34,977 nt of DNA from BJGV01 sp964013575 (GCA_964013575.1 CAXGWP010000016.1:1-34977), one strand, 5' to 3'; shown: positions 17,624 to 26,337, numbered from the stretch's first letter. Numbers and translations: made by a program. The notes: generated by a model from the sequence alone, not told the origin.

Positions 17624-18595
17624 CTAATAATTCCGTTCTACTGCGAAAGTGGCTAATTTTAATAAGCAATCTTTATAATCAGAATTTGGAATCATTGATA
17701 ATTTCTCTACTGCCATACAAGATTCTGCTTCTGCTTTCTTTCTAGTATAATCTAATGAATCTGTTTCATGAATAACCTCTAAAACAGACTCAAGCATCCC
17801 ATCGTTACCACCATTTTTAATAGCTTCGCTTATAATTCTATTCTGTTCTTTTGATCCAATCTTCATAGCATAAATCAATGGTAGCGTTGGTTTCCCTTCT
17901 GATAGATCATCACCTAAATTTTTACCTATATCTTGATAATTACCAGAATAATCAAGCATATCATCGGTAAGTTGAAACGCTGTACCTAGGTGCATACCAT
18001 AAGCAGCCATTGATGCCTCTATATCGGGAGAAGCATTACTAATAATAGCTCCTAAACGAGTTGCAGCTTCAAATAGTTTGGCAGTTTTATATCGAATTAC
18101 TCGCAAATAATTCTCTTCATTTACATCTGGGTTACGACAATTTAGCAACTGTAACACTTCACCTTCAGCAATAGTATTAGTTGCATCAGCTAATACTTCC
18201 ATAATCTTCATATTATTAACCTCAACCATCATTTGAAACGACCGTGAGTATAAAAAATCTCCAACTAAGACACTTGCAGCATTTCCAAATAAAGCATTAG
18301 CAGTAGCTTTGTTTCTCCTCAATTCTGATTCATCAACGACATCATCATGAAGTAAAGTTGCAGTATGAATAAATTCAATAATAGCTGCAAGAGAATGATG
18401 ATATTTACCTTCGTATCCAAGAGCACCGGCAGAAAGAACAACTAAAGTAGGCCGTAATCTTTTACCACCACTATTAATAATATATTCTCCTACCTGACGA
18501 ACTAGAACTACTTCAGAATGTAATTTTATGCGAATTACCTCATCCATAGCCTCCATATCAGGGCCGATAAGTCTTTTTATATAATCTATTGACAA
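17624..18595 (-). CDS. ispB: Octaprenyl diphosphate synthase
   Basis: The protein is a trans-long-chain prenyltransferase of 323 residues that makes the side chain of ubiquinone. The first Asp-rich motif is LLHDDVVDESELRR and the second is QLTDDMLDYSG. Small residues before the first motif (HTATLLHDD, Ala at -5) fit a long-chain product rather than farnesyl. GGKRLRPTLVVLSA is the substrate-binding signature. It is divergent from rplU, the common proteobacterial arrangement, with its own promoter at 18619-18648. Confidence 0.93.
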   Translation of the reverse strand: MSIDYIKRLIGPDMEAMDEVIRIKLHSEVVLVRQVGEYIINSGGKRLRPTLVVLSAGALGYEGKYHHSLAAIIEFIHTATLLHDDVVDESELRRNKATANALFGNAASVLVGDFLYSRSFQMMVEVNNMKIMEVLADATNTIAEGEVLQLLNCRNPDVNEENYLRVIRYKTAKLFEAATRLGAIISNASPDIEASMAAYGMHLGTAFQLTDDMLDYSGNYQDIGKNLGDDLSEGKPTLPLIYAMKIGSKEQNRIISEAIKNGGNDGMLESVLEVIHETDSLDYTRKKAEAESCMAVEKLSMIPNSDYKDCLLKLATFAVERNY

Positions 18596-18618
18596 AATAA
18601 CCTCTAAGAAAAATTAAT

Positions 18619-18648
18619 ATGTTAGAAACGTCACTATCAAAGTGTCAA
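18619..18648 (-). promoter_or_regulatory. Sigma70 promoter of ispB
   Basis: On the minus strand a perfect TTGACA (18648-18643) and TAACAT (18624-18619) are separated by 18 bp, about 25-30 bases ahead of the ispB start. Confidence 0.65.
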
Positions 18649-18703
18649 GTTTCTTAGCTTAAGGATGCTGATCACTCCTGTGAAAATTATATAAAACATA
18701 TCT

Positions 18704-18732
18704 TTGACCAAGTAAGTACAGCTCTGTATAAT
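18704..18732 (+). promoter_or_regulatory. Sigma70 promoter of rplU-rpmA
   Basis: TTGACC (18704-18709) and a perfect TATAAT (18727-18732) are separated by exactly 17 bp. The predicted leader before the rplU start at 18768 is about 30 bases. Confidence 0.85.
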
Positions 18733-18767
18733 CTGTCCATTCTTTGAAGTAAATCATGGAGTTTGAC

Positions 18768-19079
18768 ATGTATGCGGTTATAAAAACCGGCGGCAAACAA
18801 TACCGAGTTGAAGCTGGCAAAAAAATTAAAGTAGAACAGATATTAGCAGAAATTGGTAGTGAGCTTATAATAGATAAAGTTTTAATGATTTCTGATGGTG
18901 AGAATATTTCAATGGGTAACCCTTTAATTGAAGGTGCCAAAGTTAGTGCCACTGTATTAGATCAAGGACGCTATAATAAGGTACGTATCTTTAAAATGAA
19001 GAGACGTAAACACTACCAGAAGCATCAGGGACACCGACAAAATTATACTGAAATTCAAATTACTGATATTTTTTCATAA
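18768..19079 (+). CDS. rplU: Large ribosomal subunit protein bL21
   Basis: bL21 binds 23S rRNA in the large subunit. MYAVIKTGGKQYRVE is the family N-terminus, and RYNKVRIFKMKRRKHYQKHQGHRQNYTEIQI is the RNA-binding tail. The start at 18768 gives 103 residues, the usual length, with GGAG seven bases upstream. An in-frame ATG at 18756 would overlap that ribosome binding site and is rejected. rpmA follows 15 bp after the stop. Confidence 0.96.
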   Translation: MYAVIKTGGKQYRVEAGKKIKVEQILAEIGSELIIDKVLMISDGENISMGNPLIEGAKVSATVLDQGRYNKVRIFKMKRRKHYQKHQGHRQNYTEIQITDIFS

Positions 19080-19094
19080 AAAGGGTATTAGGTT

Positions 19095-19352
19095 ATGGCA
19101 CATAAAAAAGCAGGTGGAAGTTCCAGGAATGGACGCGATTCAAATGCTAAAAGACTTGGAGTTAAGAGATTTGGTGGAGAGCTTATTTCTGCAGGTAGTA
19201 TTATAATTCGACAACGAGGAACAAAAGTACACCCTGGGGATAATGTTGGAATGGGAAGGGACCATACTTTATTTGCCAAAATTACTGGAATGGTTAAATT
19301 CCACACTCAAGGGGCATCGAAACGAAAAACAGTCAGTATCACTATTTCTTAA
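19095..19352 (+). CDS. rpmA: Large ribosomal subunit protein bL27
   Basis: bL27 reaches the peptidyl transferase centre with its N-terminal tail. The 85-residue protein begins MAHKKAGGSSRNGRDSNAKR and contains GDNVGMGRDHTLFA, both diagnostic. There is no cleavable N-terminal extension of the Firmicutes type. Second gene of the rplU transcript, ended by a strong terminator. Confidence 0.97.
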   Translation: MAHKKAGGSSRNGRDSNAKRLGVKRFGGELISAGSIIIRQRGTKVHPGDNVGMGRDHTLFAKITGMVKFHTQGASKRKTVSITIS

Positions 19353-19370
19353 ATTTATATAATTAATATC

Positions 19371-19406
19371 AAAAAAGCCCTAACCAATTAGTTAGGGCTT
19401 TTTTAT
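19371..19406 (+). terminator. Strong rho-independent terminator after rpmA
   Basis: AGCCCTAAC pairs perfectly with GTTAGGGCT around the loop caatta, flanked by A6 and T6. The symmetry would allow termination in both directions. It separates the ribosomal protein genes from obgE. Confidence 0.93.
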
Positions 19407-19439
19407 TTTCATATTTAAACTAAAAATAGTTTTCATTTT

Positions 19440-20471
19440 ATGAAATTTATTGATGAAGCAAAAATAAAAGTAAGCGGAGGAAATGGTGGAGATGGTGTTG
19501 CTAGCTTTCGCCGTGAGAAATTTATACCTAAAGGGGGGCCAGATGGAGGTAATGGTGGCAATGGTGGTAGTATATTTGCTATTGCAGATCAAAACATCAA
19601 TACCCTTATTGAGTATCGTTTTGCTCGGACACACAAAGCCAAAAATGGAGAAAATGGTCGTGGATCTGATCAATATGGTAAAGGAGCAAAAGATATAATT
19701 TTGCGCATGCCTATTGGTACAATAATCAATAATATTAATTCTGGAGAAACTATTGCTGATTTAAAACAGCACCAACAAAAAGTATTATTAGCTAAAGGTG
19801 GGGCTGGAGGTGTTGGAAACATACATTTTAAATCAAGCACTAACCGTACACCACGTCAATTTACTAGAGGTGAAAAAGGAGAAAATTTTGAACTTCAATT
19901 AGAACTTAAAGTGCTTGCAGATGTTGGTCTCTTAGGAATGCCAAATGCTGGCAAATCAACTTTAATTCGGTCTGTATCTGCTGCCCGTCCAAAAGTGGCT
20001 GAATACCCATTTACTACATTACATCCTAATCTTGGTATGGTACGTGTTGATCACAATCGTAGCTTTGTTATAGCAGATATCCCTGGATTAATTAAAGATT
20101 CAGCAGAAGGTGCTGGCCTCGGCCATCAATTCCTAAAACATCTTACACGTACAAAATTGCTATTACATATAGTAGATATAGCACCGATAGATAGTTATAC
20201 AGATCCAGTTAATGATGCAAAATTAATTTCATTAGAATTAAAAAAATTTGATGAGTTACTCTTCCAAAAACCTCGCTGGTTAGTAATCAATAAAATTGAC
20301 ATGTTGCCTAAAGATATTGAAAAGAAAGTTTGTATGCAATTTATCCATGATTTAGGATGGACTGGGAAAAGTTTTATAGTTTCTGCATTATCAGGCAAGG
20401 GTTGCAAGCAATTAATTTACGATATTATGGAATATATAGAGCAAGAGCGTGAGGTTGAAAAACTTAGATAA
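19440..20471 (+). CDS. obgE: GTPase ObgE/CgtA
   Basis: ObgE is a ribosome-associated GTPase that acts in 50S assembly and the stress response. An Obg fold of Gly-rich helices (VSGGNGGDGVASFRREKF, then GGNGGNGG, residues 10-160) precedes the G domain. G1 is GMPNAGKST, G3 is DIPGLI and G4 is NKID. The 343-residue length lacks the long C-terminal tail of some homologues. No Shine-Dalgarno is visible. A second small hairpin (AAACTA-aaaa-TAGTTT, 19417-19432) lies just before the ATG. proB follows 10 bp downstream. Confidence 0.96.
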   Translation: MKFIDEAKIKVSGGNGGDGVASFRREKFIPKGGPDGGNGGNGGSIFAIADQNINTLIEYRFARTHKAKNGENGRGSDQYGKGAKDIILRMPIGTIINNINSGETIADLKQHQQKVLLAKGGAGGVGNIHFKSSTNRTPRQFTRGEKGENFELQLELKVLADVGLLGMPNAGKSTLIRSVSAARPKVAEYPFTTLHPNLGMVRVDHNRSFVIADIPGLIKDSAEGAGLGHQFLKHLTRTKLLLHIVDIAPIDSYTDPVNDAKLISLELKKFDELLFQKPRWLVINKIDMLPKDIEKKVCMQFIHDLGWTGKSFIVSALSGKGCKQLIYDIMEYIEQEREVEKLR

Positions 20472-20481
20472 AAATATATAA

Positions 20482-21600
20482 ATGATAATAAAAAAAGCTA
20501 AATGCATCGTCATCAAAATTGGTAGTAGCTTAGTTACTAACCAAGGAAAAGGGTTAGATCATACTATGCTATCTTCTTTTGCTGAACAAATTGCATACTT
20601 AAAAAAAGAAAATAAAAATGTTATTTTAGTTTCTTCTGGTGCTGTAGCAGAAGGAATACAACGCCTAAATTGGGAAAGCCGTCCACATGAATTACATAAA
20701 TTGCAGGCAGCAGCGGCAGTAGGACAAATGGGGCTAATACAGACCTATGAGTCATGTTTCTGCACACATAAATTACAAACGGCTCAGTTACTATTAACCC
20801 ATGATGATTTATCAAACCGCAAACGTTATTTAAACATCCGCTCTACCCTCACTACATTATTGAGTATGAGCGTAGTTCCAATTGTTAATGAGAATGATTC
20901 AGTAGTAACCGATGAAATCCGATTTGGCGATAATGATACTCTAGCTTCTCTAGTTACGAATCTAATTGAAGCAGATGCATTAGTAATTCTTACCGATCAA
21001 GCTGGACTATTTACAGCTGATCCAAGAAGAAATTCAGATGCTAAATTACTAAATAGCATTATGGTAGATGATCCAGCCATTGAGGAAATGGCAGGCGGTA
21101 TAGGTAGCCCAATAGGATGTGGGGGTATGATTACAAAAATAATAGCTGCTAAACATGCTGCAAAAAGTGGAGCTAATACAATAATTGCATCAGGGTATGA
21201 AAAAAATATACTAATTCGTTTAGCATCAGGAGAAGCTATTGGGACACAGATCCTTACAAATACAAAAAAAATTACTGCTCGTAAACAGTGGCTTGCTAGC
21301 CATTTACAGGCAAATGGTAAGGTATTTTTAGACGAAGGTGCTGAAAAAGCTCTTATAATTGAAGGAAAAAGCTTGCTACCAATAGGTGTAATAGAAGCAA
21401 CTGACAATTTTGAACGAGGAGAAGTAGTAAATTGTATAAATATTAAAGGTGAGGAAATTGCCCGTGGTCTTATCAATTATAGTGCAGAAGAAACTAGGAA
21501 AATTTTAGGAAATTCCAGTAAAGATATAGAATCTATTTTAGGCTATGTGGATGAAATGGAACTTATTCATCGTGATAATTTGGTTTTACTTAATAAATAA
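20482..21600 (+). CDS. proB: Glutamate 5-kinase
   Basis: ProB phosphorylates glutamate, the first step of proline synthesis, and is normally feedback-inhibited by proline. The amino-acid kinase domain shows CIVIKIGSSLVTNQG, SSGAVAEGI, and NENDSVVTDEIRFGDNDTLA. The kinase domain ends near residue 260 and is followed by a PUA domain (NGKVFLDEGAEKAL to the end). The length of 372 residues is normal for the two-domain form. Translationally close to obgE; no proA is present in the window. Confidence 0.96.
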   Translation: MIIKKAKCIVIKIGSSLVTNQGKGLDHTMLSSFAEQIAYLKKENKNVILVSSGAVAEGIQRLNWESRPHELHKLQAAAAVGQMGLIQTYESCFCTHKLQTAQLLLTHDDLSNRKRYLNIRSTLTTLLSMSVVPIVNENDSVVTDEIRFGDNDTLASLVTNLIEADALVILTDQAGLFTADPRRNSDAKLLNSIMVDDPAIEEMAGGIGSPIGCGGMITKIIAAKHAAKSGANTIIASGYEKNILIRLASGEAIGTQILTNTKKITARKQWLASHLQANGKVFLDEGAEKALIIEGKSLLPIGVIEATDNFERGEVVNCINIKGEEIARGLINYSAEETRKILGNSSKDIESILGYVDEMELIHRDNLVLLNK

Positions 21601-21604
21601 ATCA

Positions 21605-21638
21605 AGATAGTTAATTTAACAGGTTAATTTAACTATCT
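21605..21638. terminator. Inverted repeat between convergent proB and the DUF3501 gene
   Basis: AGATAGTTAA pairs with TTAACTATCT, and the arms continue inward (TTAAC/GTTAA) with one T-T mismatch. The 34-bp structure overlaps the last codons of the minus-strand gene. It is AT-rich with a modest U-run and may end both transcripts. Confidence 0.5.
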
Positions 21639-22216
21639 AAATCATTAATCAGTGAATCACTTACTAATTTATCTATTTTATTTAAATGTACTGGATAGAA
21701 AGGATGATCACAACCTATAGTAAATAGTGCACCATTATGTAAAGCATCTATCATTTTCTTTTTAAAATTAAAGCATAAGAAATGCACTGCAGAAGTTTTC
21801 TCATCAGTTGCTCTATCTAAGTCTTCATCAGCAATAGCAAAAATAGGGCTATAATTATCAACTTTAACCCAGATCTTATTTTCAATACCTAATAATTCTC
21901 TAAGCTTGTCAGCGCGTATTACTGGATCAGGATATTCTATCATCATAGTTACCTTCCAGTTCGTCCCATTAGGAAGAAGAGGTTCATAAGCTTTTATTTC
22001 CTCAATTATTTCTTTTTCCTCAAAAATCTTTTCAATACGTAGCATTTCTTGAATTTGATAACGGATAGTTAATTCGTCTTCAAAAATGAATGTAATATTC
22101 TCACCAAGGAAAATTTTTCTGCTTTTTTTATGAAACATGACCTTTGCACGAAAATCCTGACGAATTTTAGTATAGTCCTCTAATGACAGAATACTATTAC
22201 GATTAATTGTAGCCAT
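21629..22216 (-). CDS. DUF3501 family protein
   Basis: The 195-residue soluble protein matches the pattern of DUF3501: N-terminal R--I--LEDY---R-DFR, then FEDELTIRYQIQEMLRIEKIFE, LPNGTNWKVTMMIEYPD, and FLCFNF at the end. No catalytic motif or cofactor site is recognisable and the family has no established function. It is usually encoded beside an Fe-S CCG-domain protein and a rubrerythrin, as here. It lies 45 bp downstream of the Fe-S gene and is probably cotranscribed. Confidence 0.8.
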   Translation of the reverse strand: MATINRNSILSLEDYTKIRQDFRAKVMFHKKSRKIFLGENITFIFEDELTIRYQIQEMLRIEKIFEEKEIIEEIKAYEPLLPNGTNWKVTMMIEYPDPVIRADKLRELLGIENKIWVKVDNYSPIFAIADEDLDRATDEKTSAVHFLCFNFKKKMIDALHNGALFTIGCDHPFYPVHLNKIDKLVSDSLINDLDS

Positions 22217-22261
22217 AGCTGCTCTTTATATGAAAAAAATTTGTAGTTAAAAAATTATTCC

Positions 22262-23593
22262 TTAAGTTAAACCATAAGCCATACGAAGTAATGTTAATGG
22301 GTGCTCTTTAATACCTATATTTTTTCCAATGCCTTGGTATATATGCCGTCCTGCAATAGCACAATCAGAGCTAATATAATCAGGAGCTGAAGCTGACATT
22401 TGTTTAAAAACAGGTCTCCCAATCTTCATAGAGTCATTAAAAAATTCACTCTTAACTCCCCAAGTTCCATCATGGCCAGAACAACGATCTACTAAATTAA
22501 CTTTTGTTCCTGGAATTATCTCTAATAAATCTTTTGTTTTTGTTCCAATATTTTGGACCCGCAAATGACATGGAATATGATAAGATATATTCCCTAATTC
22601 CTTATTAAAATCAGTATTTAACAGTCCATCTTTATTCCGTAACATTAAATATTCAAAAGGATCAAATATTGCTTGAGCTACTAGTTCCACGTCATTCTCT
22701 CCTGGAAACATTAGTGGTAATTCCTGCTTAAACATTAGTGCGCAAGATGGAACTGGGACAATAATTGCATAACCTTCTGATACAAATTTAACAAGATTTG
22801 GGATATTTATATTCTTAAGCTTTTCAACAGTTAACAAATCACCTAGTTCTAATTTAGGCATGCCGCAACAAACCTCCTGCCCTATTAATCGTGTTGGGAT
22901 ACTATTAAATTTAAGTATTTTAATAAGATCATGGCCAATGTTTGGCTCGTTATAATTTATATAGCATGTTGAAAATATTGCAACTTTTCCTGATGTATTC
23001 TTGCCATTTATTACTTCAAAAGATTCATCATTTTTAGTATTAGAGCGAAATTTTTTTGAGGTATATGGAGGTAACTCACGATCAGAATGAATACCCAATA
23101 TACTATCAATAAATTTTCTTGTAACTGGAGCATTAATTGAAGTATTTACTGCTTCTACTACTACGGGAATGCTAGCAATTTTTCCTAATATATCAGTGCT
23201 AGATAGAATTCTATCCCTTAGAGTAGTTTCTCCTTTATTATATTTTACTGCTTTTCCTCTTAGCATTAAATGAGGAAAATCTATATTCCATTCATGTGGC
23301 GGAACATAGGGGCATTTTGACATAAAACACATATCACAGAGATAACATCGATCTATTACATCCCATAATTCTCTTTTATCCACCCCATCTAATTCACCGG
23401 TTTCTCCTTCATCGATAAGATCAAATAGAGTTGGAAATGCTGTACAAAGATTGACACAACGGCGGCATGTATGACAAATGTCAAAAACACGGTCCATTTC
23501 ATCAAACAATTCTGCTTCTTCATAAAAATCAGGATTTTTCCAATCAATAGAATGACGCTTGGGCGCCTCTAAGCTTCCCTCATAGGTAGTCAT
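22262..23593 (-). CDS. Fe-S oxidoreductase with two 4Fe-4S motifs and CCG domains (GlpC/HdrD-like)
   Basis: This 443-residue soluble protein has two ferredoxin motifs near the N-terminus, CHTCRRCVNLC and CYLCDMCFMSKCP. They are followed by two cysteine-rich CCG-type domains like those of GlpC and heterodisulfide reductase D. The first domain ends VCCGMPKLELGD; the second has HIPCHLRVQNIG and RCSGHDGTWG, with CSG in place of CCG. Such proteins move electrons between Fe-S clusters and a quinone or disulfide-type partner. No flavin domain or membrane helix is present. Between the rubrerythrin and DUF3501 genes it probably serves as the electron route of that set. The exact substrate is unknown. 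Confidence 0.85.
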   Translation of the reverse strand: MTTYEGSLEAPKRHSIDWKNPDFYEEAELFDEMDRVFDICHTCRRCVNLCTAFPTLFDLIDEGETGELDGVDKRELWDVIDRCYLCDMCFMSKCPYVPPHEWNIDFPHLMLRGKAVKYNKGETTLRDRILSSTDILGKIASIPVVVEAVNTSINAPVTRKFIDSILGIHSDRELPPYTSKKFRSNTKNDESFEVINGKNTSGKVAIFSTCYINYNEPNIGHDLIKILKFNSIPTRLIGQEVCCGMPKLELGDLLTVEKLKNINIPNLVKFVSEGYAIIVPVPSCALMFKQELPLMFPGENDVELVAQAIFDPFEYLMLRNKDGLLNTDFNKELGNISYHIPCHLRVQNIGTKTKDLLEIIPGTKVNLVDRCSGHDGTWGVKSEFFNDSMKIGRPVFKQMSASAPDYISSDCAIAGRHIYQGIGKNIGIKEHPLTLLRMAYGLT

Positions 23594-23620
23594 GAAAATT
23601 TAGGATATATCAAAAGAATT

Positions 23621-23676
23621 AAAAAATTGAGGATGGACTAATTAAATCGTATGGAATCTTCAGTTAGTCTATCCTC
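23621..23676 (-). terminator. Terminator/attenuator downstream of rubrerythrin
   Basis: On the minus strand GAGGATAGACTAA (23676-23664) pairs with TTAGTCCATCCTC (23641-23629), with one mismatch and a 22-base loop. It is followed by AATTTTTTAATT. It lies just after the rubrerythrin stop and before the Fe-S gene, so it should let the first gene be made in excess. Confidence 0.7.
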
Positions 23677-23685
23677 TAGGCTTCT

Positions 23686-24105
23686 TTAATCTGAATAACT
23701 ATCCAGCGCCTTCTGAAAGCGATTTGCATGTGAACGTTCAGCTTTTGCTAACGTTTCAAACCAATCAGCAATTTCATCAAAACCTTCTGTACGTGCAGAC
23801 TTTGCCATTCCCGGATACATATCAGTATATTCATGGGTTTCACCAGCAATTGCTGCTTTAAGATTGTCACGAGAGGTGCCAATAGGTAGACCAGTAGCAG
23901 GATCTCCACTTGACTCAAGGTATTCAAGATGTCCGTGAGCATGTCCAGTTTCTCCCTCCGCTGTAGACCGGAAAACCGCTGCCACATCATTTTGACCTTC
24001 TACATCAGCTTTAGCTGCAAAATATAAATAGCGACGATTGGCTTGTGATTCCCCTGCAAAAGCCGCTTTTAAATTTGTTTCAGTTTCAGATCCCTTAAGT
24101 TGCAT
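23686..24105 (-). CDS. Rubrerythrin (ferritin-like domain only)
   Basis: This is a di-iron ferritin-like protein of 139 residues, a peroxide-reducing family. The four-helix core carries the iron ligands in FAGESQANRRYLYFA, EGETGHAHGHLEYL, IAGETHEYTDMYPGMA and AKAERSHANRF. The C-terminal rubredoxin domain of classical rubrerythrin is absent, so electrons must come from another protein, possibly the Fe-S protein encoded next. A good Shine-Dalgarno (AGGAG) is present. It is the first gene of the operon, with a promoter and palindrome about 100 bp upstream. Confidence 0.92.
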   Translation of the reverse strand: MQLKGSETETNLKAAFAGESQANRRYLYFAAKADVEGQNDVAAVFRSTAEGETGHAHGHLEYLESSGDPATGLPIGTSRDNLKAAIAGETHEYTDMYPGMAKSARTEGFDEIADWFETLAKAERSHANRFQKALDSYSD

Positions 24106-24200
24106 AATTTTCTCCTAAAAATTAAACAATATATTGATAAATAAATTATATAGCTATTTATAATTATTAATTTAGCTAATGAAATTTAAATTGCAAAAGA

Positions 24201-24237
24201 AGGTTATCGGAGCATCCTTTACTTGTCAACTGGACAA
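24201..24237 (-). promoter_or_regulatory. Promoter of the rubrerythrin operon with overlapping palindrome
   Basis: On the minus strand TTGACA (24229-24224) is followed 17 bp later by TAACCT (24206-24201), a weak -10. A 15-bp palindrome TTGTC-N5-GACAA at 24223-24237 covers the -35, as a repressor site would. No transcription factor can be named. The remaining bases between 24106 and 24381 show no gene. Confidence 0.45.
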
Positions 24238-24381
24238 ATAAAATTAAATAATAGCTACAAGATAGCTAAACAAACCATACTGAGCTTAGTAAATTATATA
24301 AGAAAATATAACCTAAAATAAGATAAGGATTACTCAAGAAATCTTAGAGATATAAGTAAAAATTTAATAAAAAATTAAAAT

Positions 24382-25308
24382 TTAATTACAATCCTTATAA
24401 TCACTATCTTTGCAAATTTTGGCTAGATCTTTTGACTTTTGTATGTGTAATGAAGTCATATCCTTAGATAGTAAATTTCTACCATGTTCTGCCAACCCAC
24501 TCCCATTTGAGGCAGCAAGATCAAGCCACATATATGCACGAATATTGTCTTTAGGCATGCCATGTCCTTGCCCATACATCATGCCTAAACTAGCTTGAGC
24601 ATTAGTATGACCTTGTGTAGCAGCTAGGTAGTAATATTTTTTTGCTTGATGATAGCTTTGATTAATATTTTCTCCATGATCATACATCACAGCAAGTTTG
24701 AATTGAGCATTCACATGACCTAGATCAGCTGCCGATTGATACCATTTCACTGCTTCTTGATGATCTTGAGTGACGCCCTCACCTTTACTATGCATTGTGC
24801 CTAACCTATATAGAGACTCAACATTTTTTTGTTCTGCTGCCAGACGGTACCACTTTATTGCTTCTCTATAGTTTTGTGTGACCCCTTGACCCTCGTCATA
24901 CATTAAACCAAGCCTAATTTGTGCAATTATATGCCCTTGGTTTCCAGCTAAGCGATACCAATCAATAGCTTTTTGGACATCCCACGTAACACCACGCCCT
25001 GCTACATATGAATCCCCAAGCCAAACTTGTGCATCAGAATCTCCTTGCTCAGCCGCCATATGGAACCATTTAGCAGCTTCTTGATCATCATGAATTGCAA
25101 CATTCTCATTAGCATACATAACACCAAGATTATACTGCGCTAAAATGTCTCCTTTTTCAGCTAGAGGACGAACTAATTTCTCAGCTTTAGCATAATTTCC
25201 CTGCAGGTATGCTTGTTGCGCTTCAATAATAGGATCTGCAATCACATGACCTACCGCTATAATGAAAATGAAAAAATTTATTAATATATTTTTATATAGA
25301 AATTTCAT
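24382..25308 (-). CDS. Exported Sel1-repeat protein
   Basis: A signal peptide (MKFLYKNILINFFIFIIAVGHVIA) is followed by a TPR-like start (AQQAYLQGNYAKAEKLVRPLAEKGD) and six Sel1 repeats of 36 residues. The consensus is A---LG-MY--G-GV-(Q)D---A-KWY--AA-QG. The protein should be a periplasmic solenoid for protein-protein contacts. The upstream exported-protein gene ends 3 bp before this start, so they form one operon. The partner and pathway are unknown. Confidence 0.85.
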   Translation of the reverse strand: MKFLYKNILINFFIFIIAVGHVIADPIIEAQQAYLQGNYAKAEKLVRPLAEKGDILAQYNLGVMYANENVAIHDDQEAAKWFHMAAEQGDSDAQVWLGDSYVAGRGVTWDVQKAIDWYRLAGNQGHIIAQIRLGLMYDEGQGVTQNYREAIKWYRLAAEQKNVESLYRLGTMHSKGEGVTQDHQEAVKWYQSAADLGHVNAQFKLAVMYDHGENINQSYHQAKKYYYLAATQGHTNAQASLGMMYGQGHGMPKDNIRAYMWLDLAASNGSGLAEHGRNLLSKDMTSLHIQKSKDLAKICKDSDYKDCN

Positions 25309-25311
25309 TTT

Positions 25312-26262
25312 TTAATGATGTACAACTTTATGAAGATTTAATTTTATTTGACCCAACCCTTTATAACTTCCTTCCAACTGAACTGGTATTCTAGATTCTC
25401 GATCTATATAAATTCTAATGTTTCCTTGTAATCCAAGTAAAGTAAATCCTTCTATAGCCATGCCTGATAAAATTGATCGTGCTTTTAACGAAAGAACATC
25501 AGCTAAAACTAATGTATTTCTGTGCAATATTTTATCTTCTTTTAATTCAACATGATCAAGCTGAACAGATTCAGCAGAATCATATTGAATATCAAGATAA
25601 ACTGTTTCTTTTTTATTAAATACACATACAGTGACAGGTTTAATAAAATCTGAGCTTTTTAATGTTGAAACTAAATAAATAAGTGGTATAGGTGCAGTTA
25701 CACTTGAACAGCTGTCTACTTCTTGCTCATACGGATAAAATTTTTCATTACTTTGTGACCATTCTTCAGGTAATTTAAGGGCCTCACTTTTATCTATTGG
25801 ATGTTTCGCCAACCTAAAGACACCCTCATTTGTAAACCGATAAATTTTATTAGAATCTTTTAACCCGGTACGTTGACGCAAATATTGTAGAGTTGATAAA
25901 TCTACTGGATTAAACCAAGCAGCTTTCCTTAGCCTCAAATCACCTAAAATAGATTCTATTAAAATTCTAGTATCAATAACTAAAGTCTCTGAGCCTTTAA
26001 TAGTAAACGGAGTTCCTTTTGAGGTGGAAATAAGAGAATTGTTTATTTCTGAACTCGGAGATGACGTTAATTCTACTTCAGCTGTTAGTTCAACAAAAAA
26101 TTCTTCTGCCTTAAATAACAATTTTTTCCAAGAAACATCTGTTGAATCTAAGTTCAGAGTCGAAGACTTCTCAAATGCAAATGAAGGAATTGAAAAAAAT
26201 AATGCTACTAATAAAATTAGATTAAATATTATTTTACAGTTGTATAAGTCTCGTCGTAACAT
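25312..26262 (-). CDS. Uncharacterised exported protein
   Basis: I do not recognise this 316-residue protein with confidence. It has a signal peptide (IIFNLILLVALFFSIPSFAF) and no further membrane helix. The mature part is mixed alpha/beta with two Cys (DSCSSVTAP and VTVCVFNK) that could form a disulfide. The C-terminus (IRIYIDRESRIPVQLEGSYKGLGQIKLNL) weakly recalls DUF3108-type envelope proteins, where a predicted beta-sheet wraps a ligand. It is first in an operon with the Sel1 protein, suggesting a shared envelope role. Confidence 0.65.
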   Translation of the reverse strand: MLRRDLYNCKIIFNLILLVALFFSIPSFAFEKSSTLNLDSTDVSWKKLLFKAEEFFVELTAEVELTSSPSSEINNSLISTSKGTPFTIKGSETLVIDTRILIESILGDLRLRKAAWFNPVDLSTLQYLRQRTGLKDSNKIYRFTNEGVFRLAKHPIDKSEALKLPEEWSQSNEKFYPYEQEVDSCSSVTAPIPLIYLVSTLKSSDFIKPVTVCVFNKKETVYLDIQYDSAESVQLDHVELKEDKILHRNTLVLADVLSLKARSILSGMAIEGFTLLGLQGNIRIYIDRESRIPVQLEGSYKGLGQIKLNLHKVVHH

Positions 26263-26337
26263 AATTAGATAATAATTTTATTAATATTGTATTTATACAT
26301 AAGTGTAATTTTCAAATATAGTGTAATATTTTTTTAT

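Noticed and set aside
20997..21476. Long antisense frame inside proB
   Set aside because: A shadow of proB, whose motifs and length are complete.
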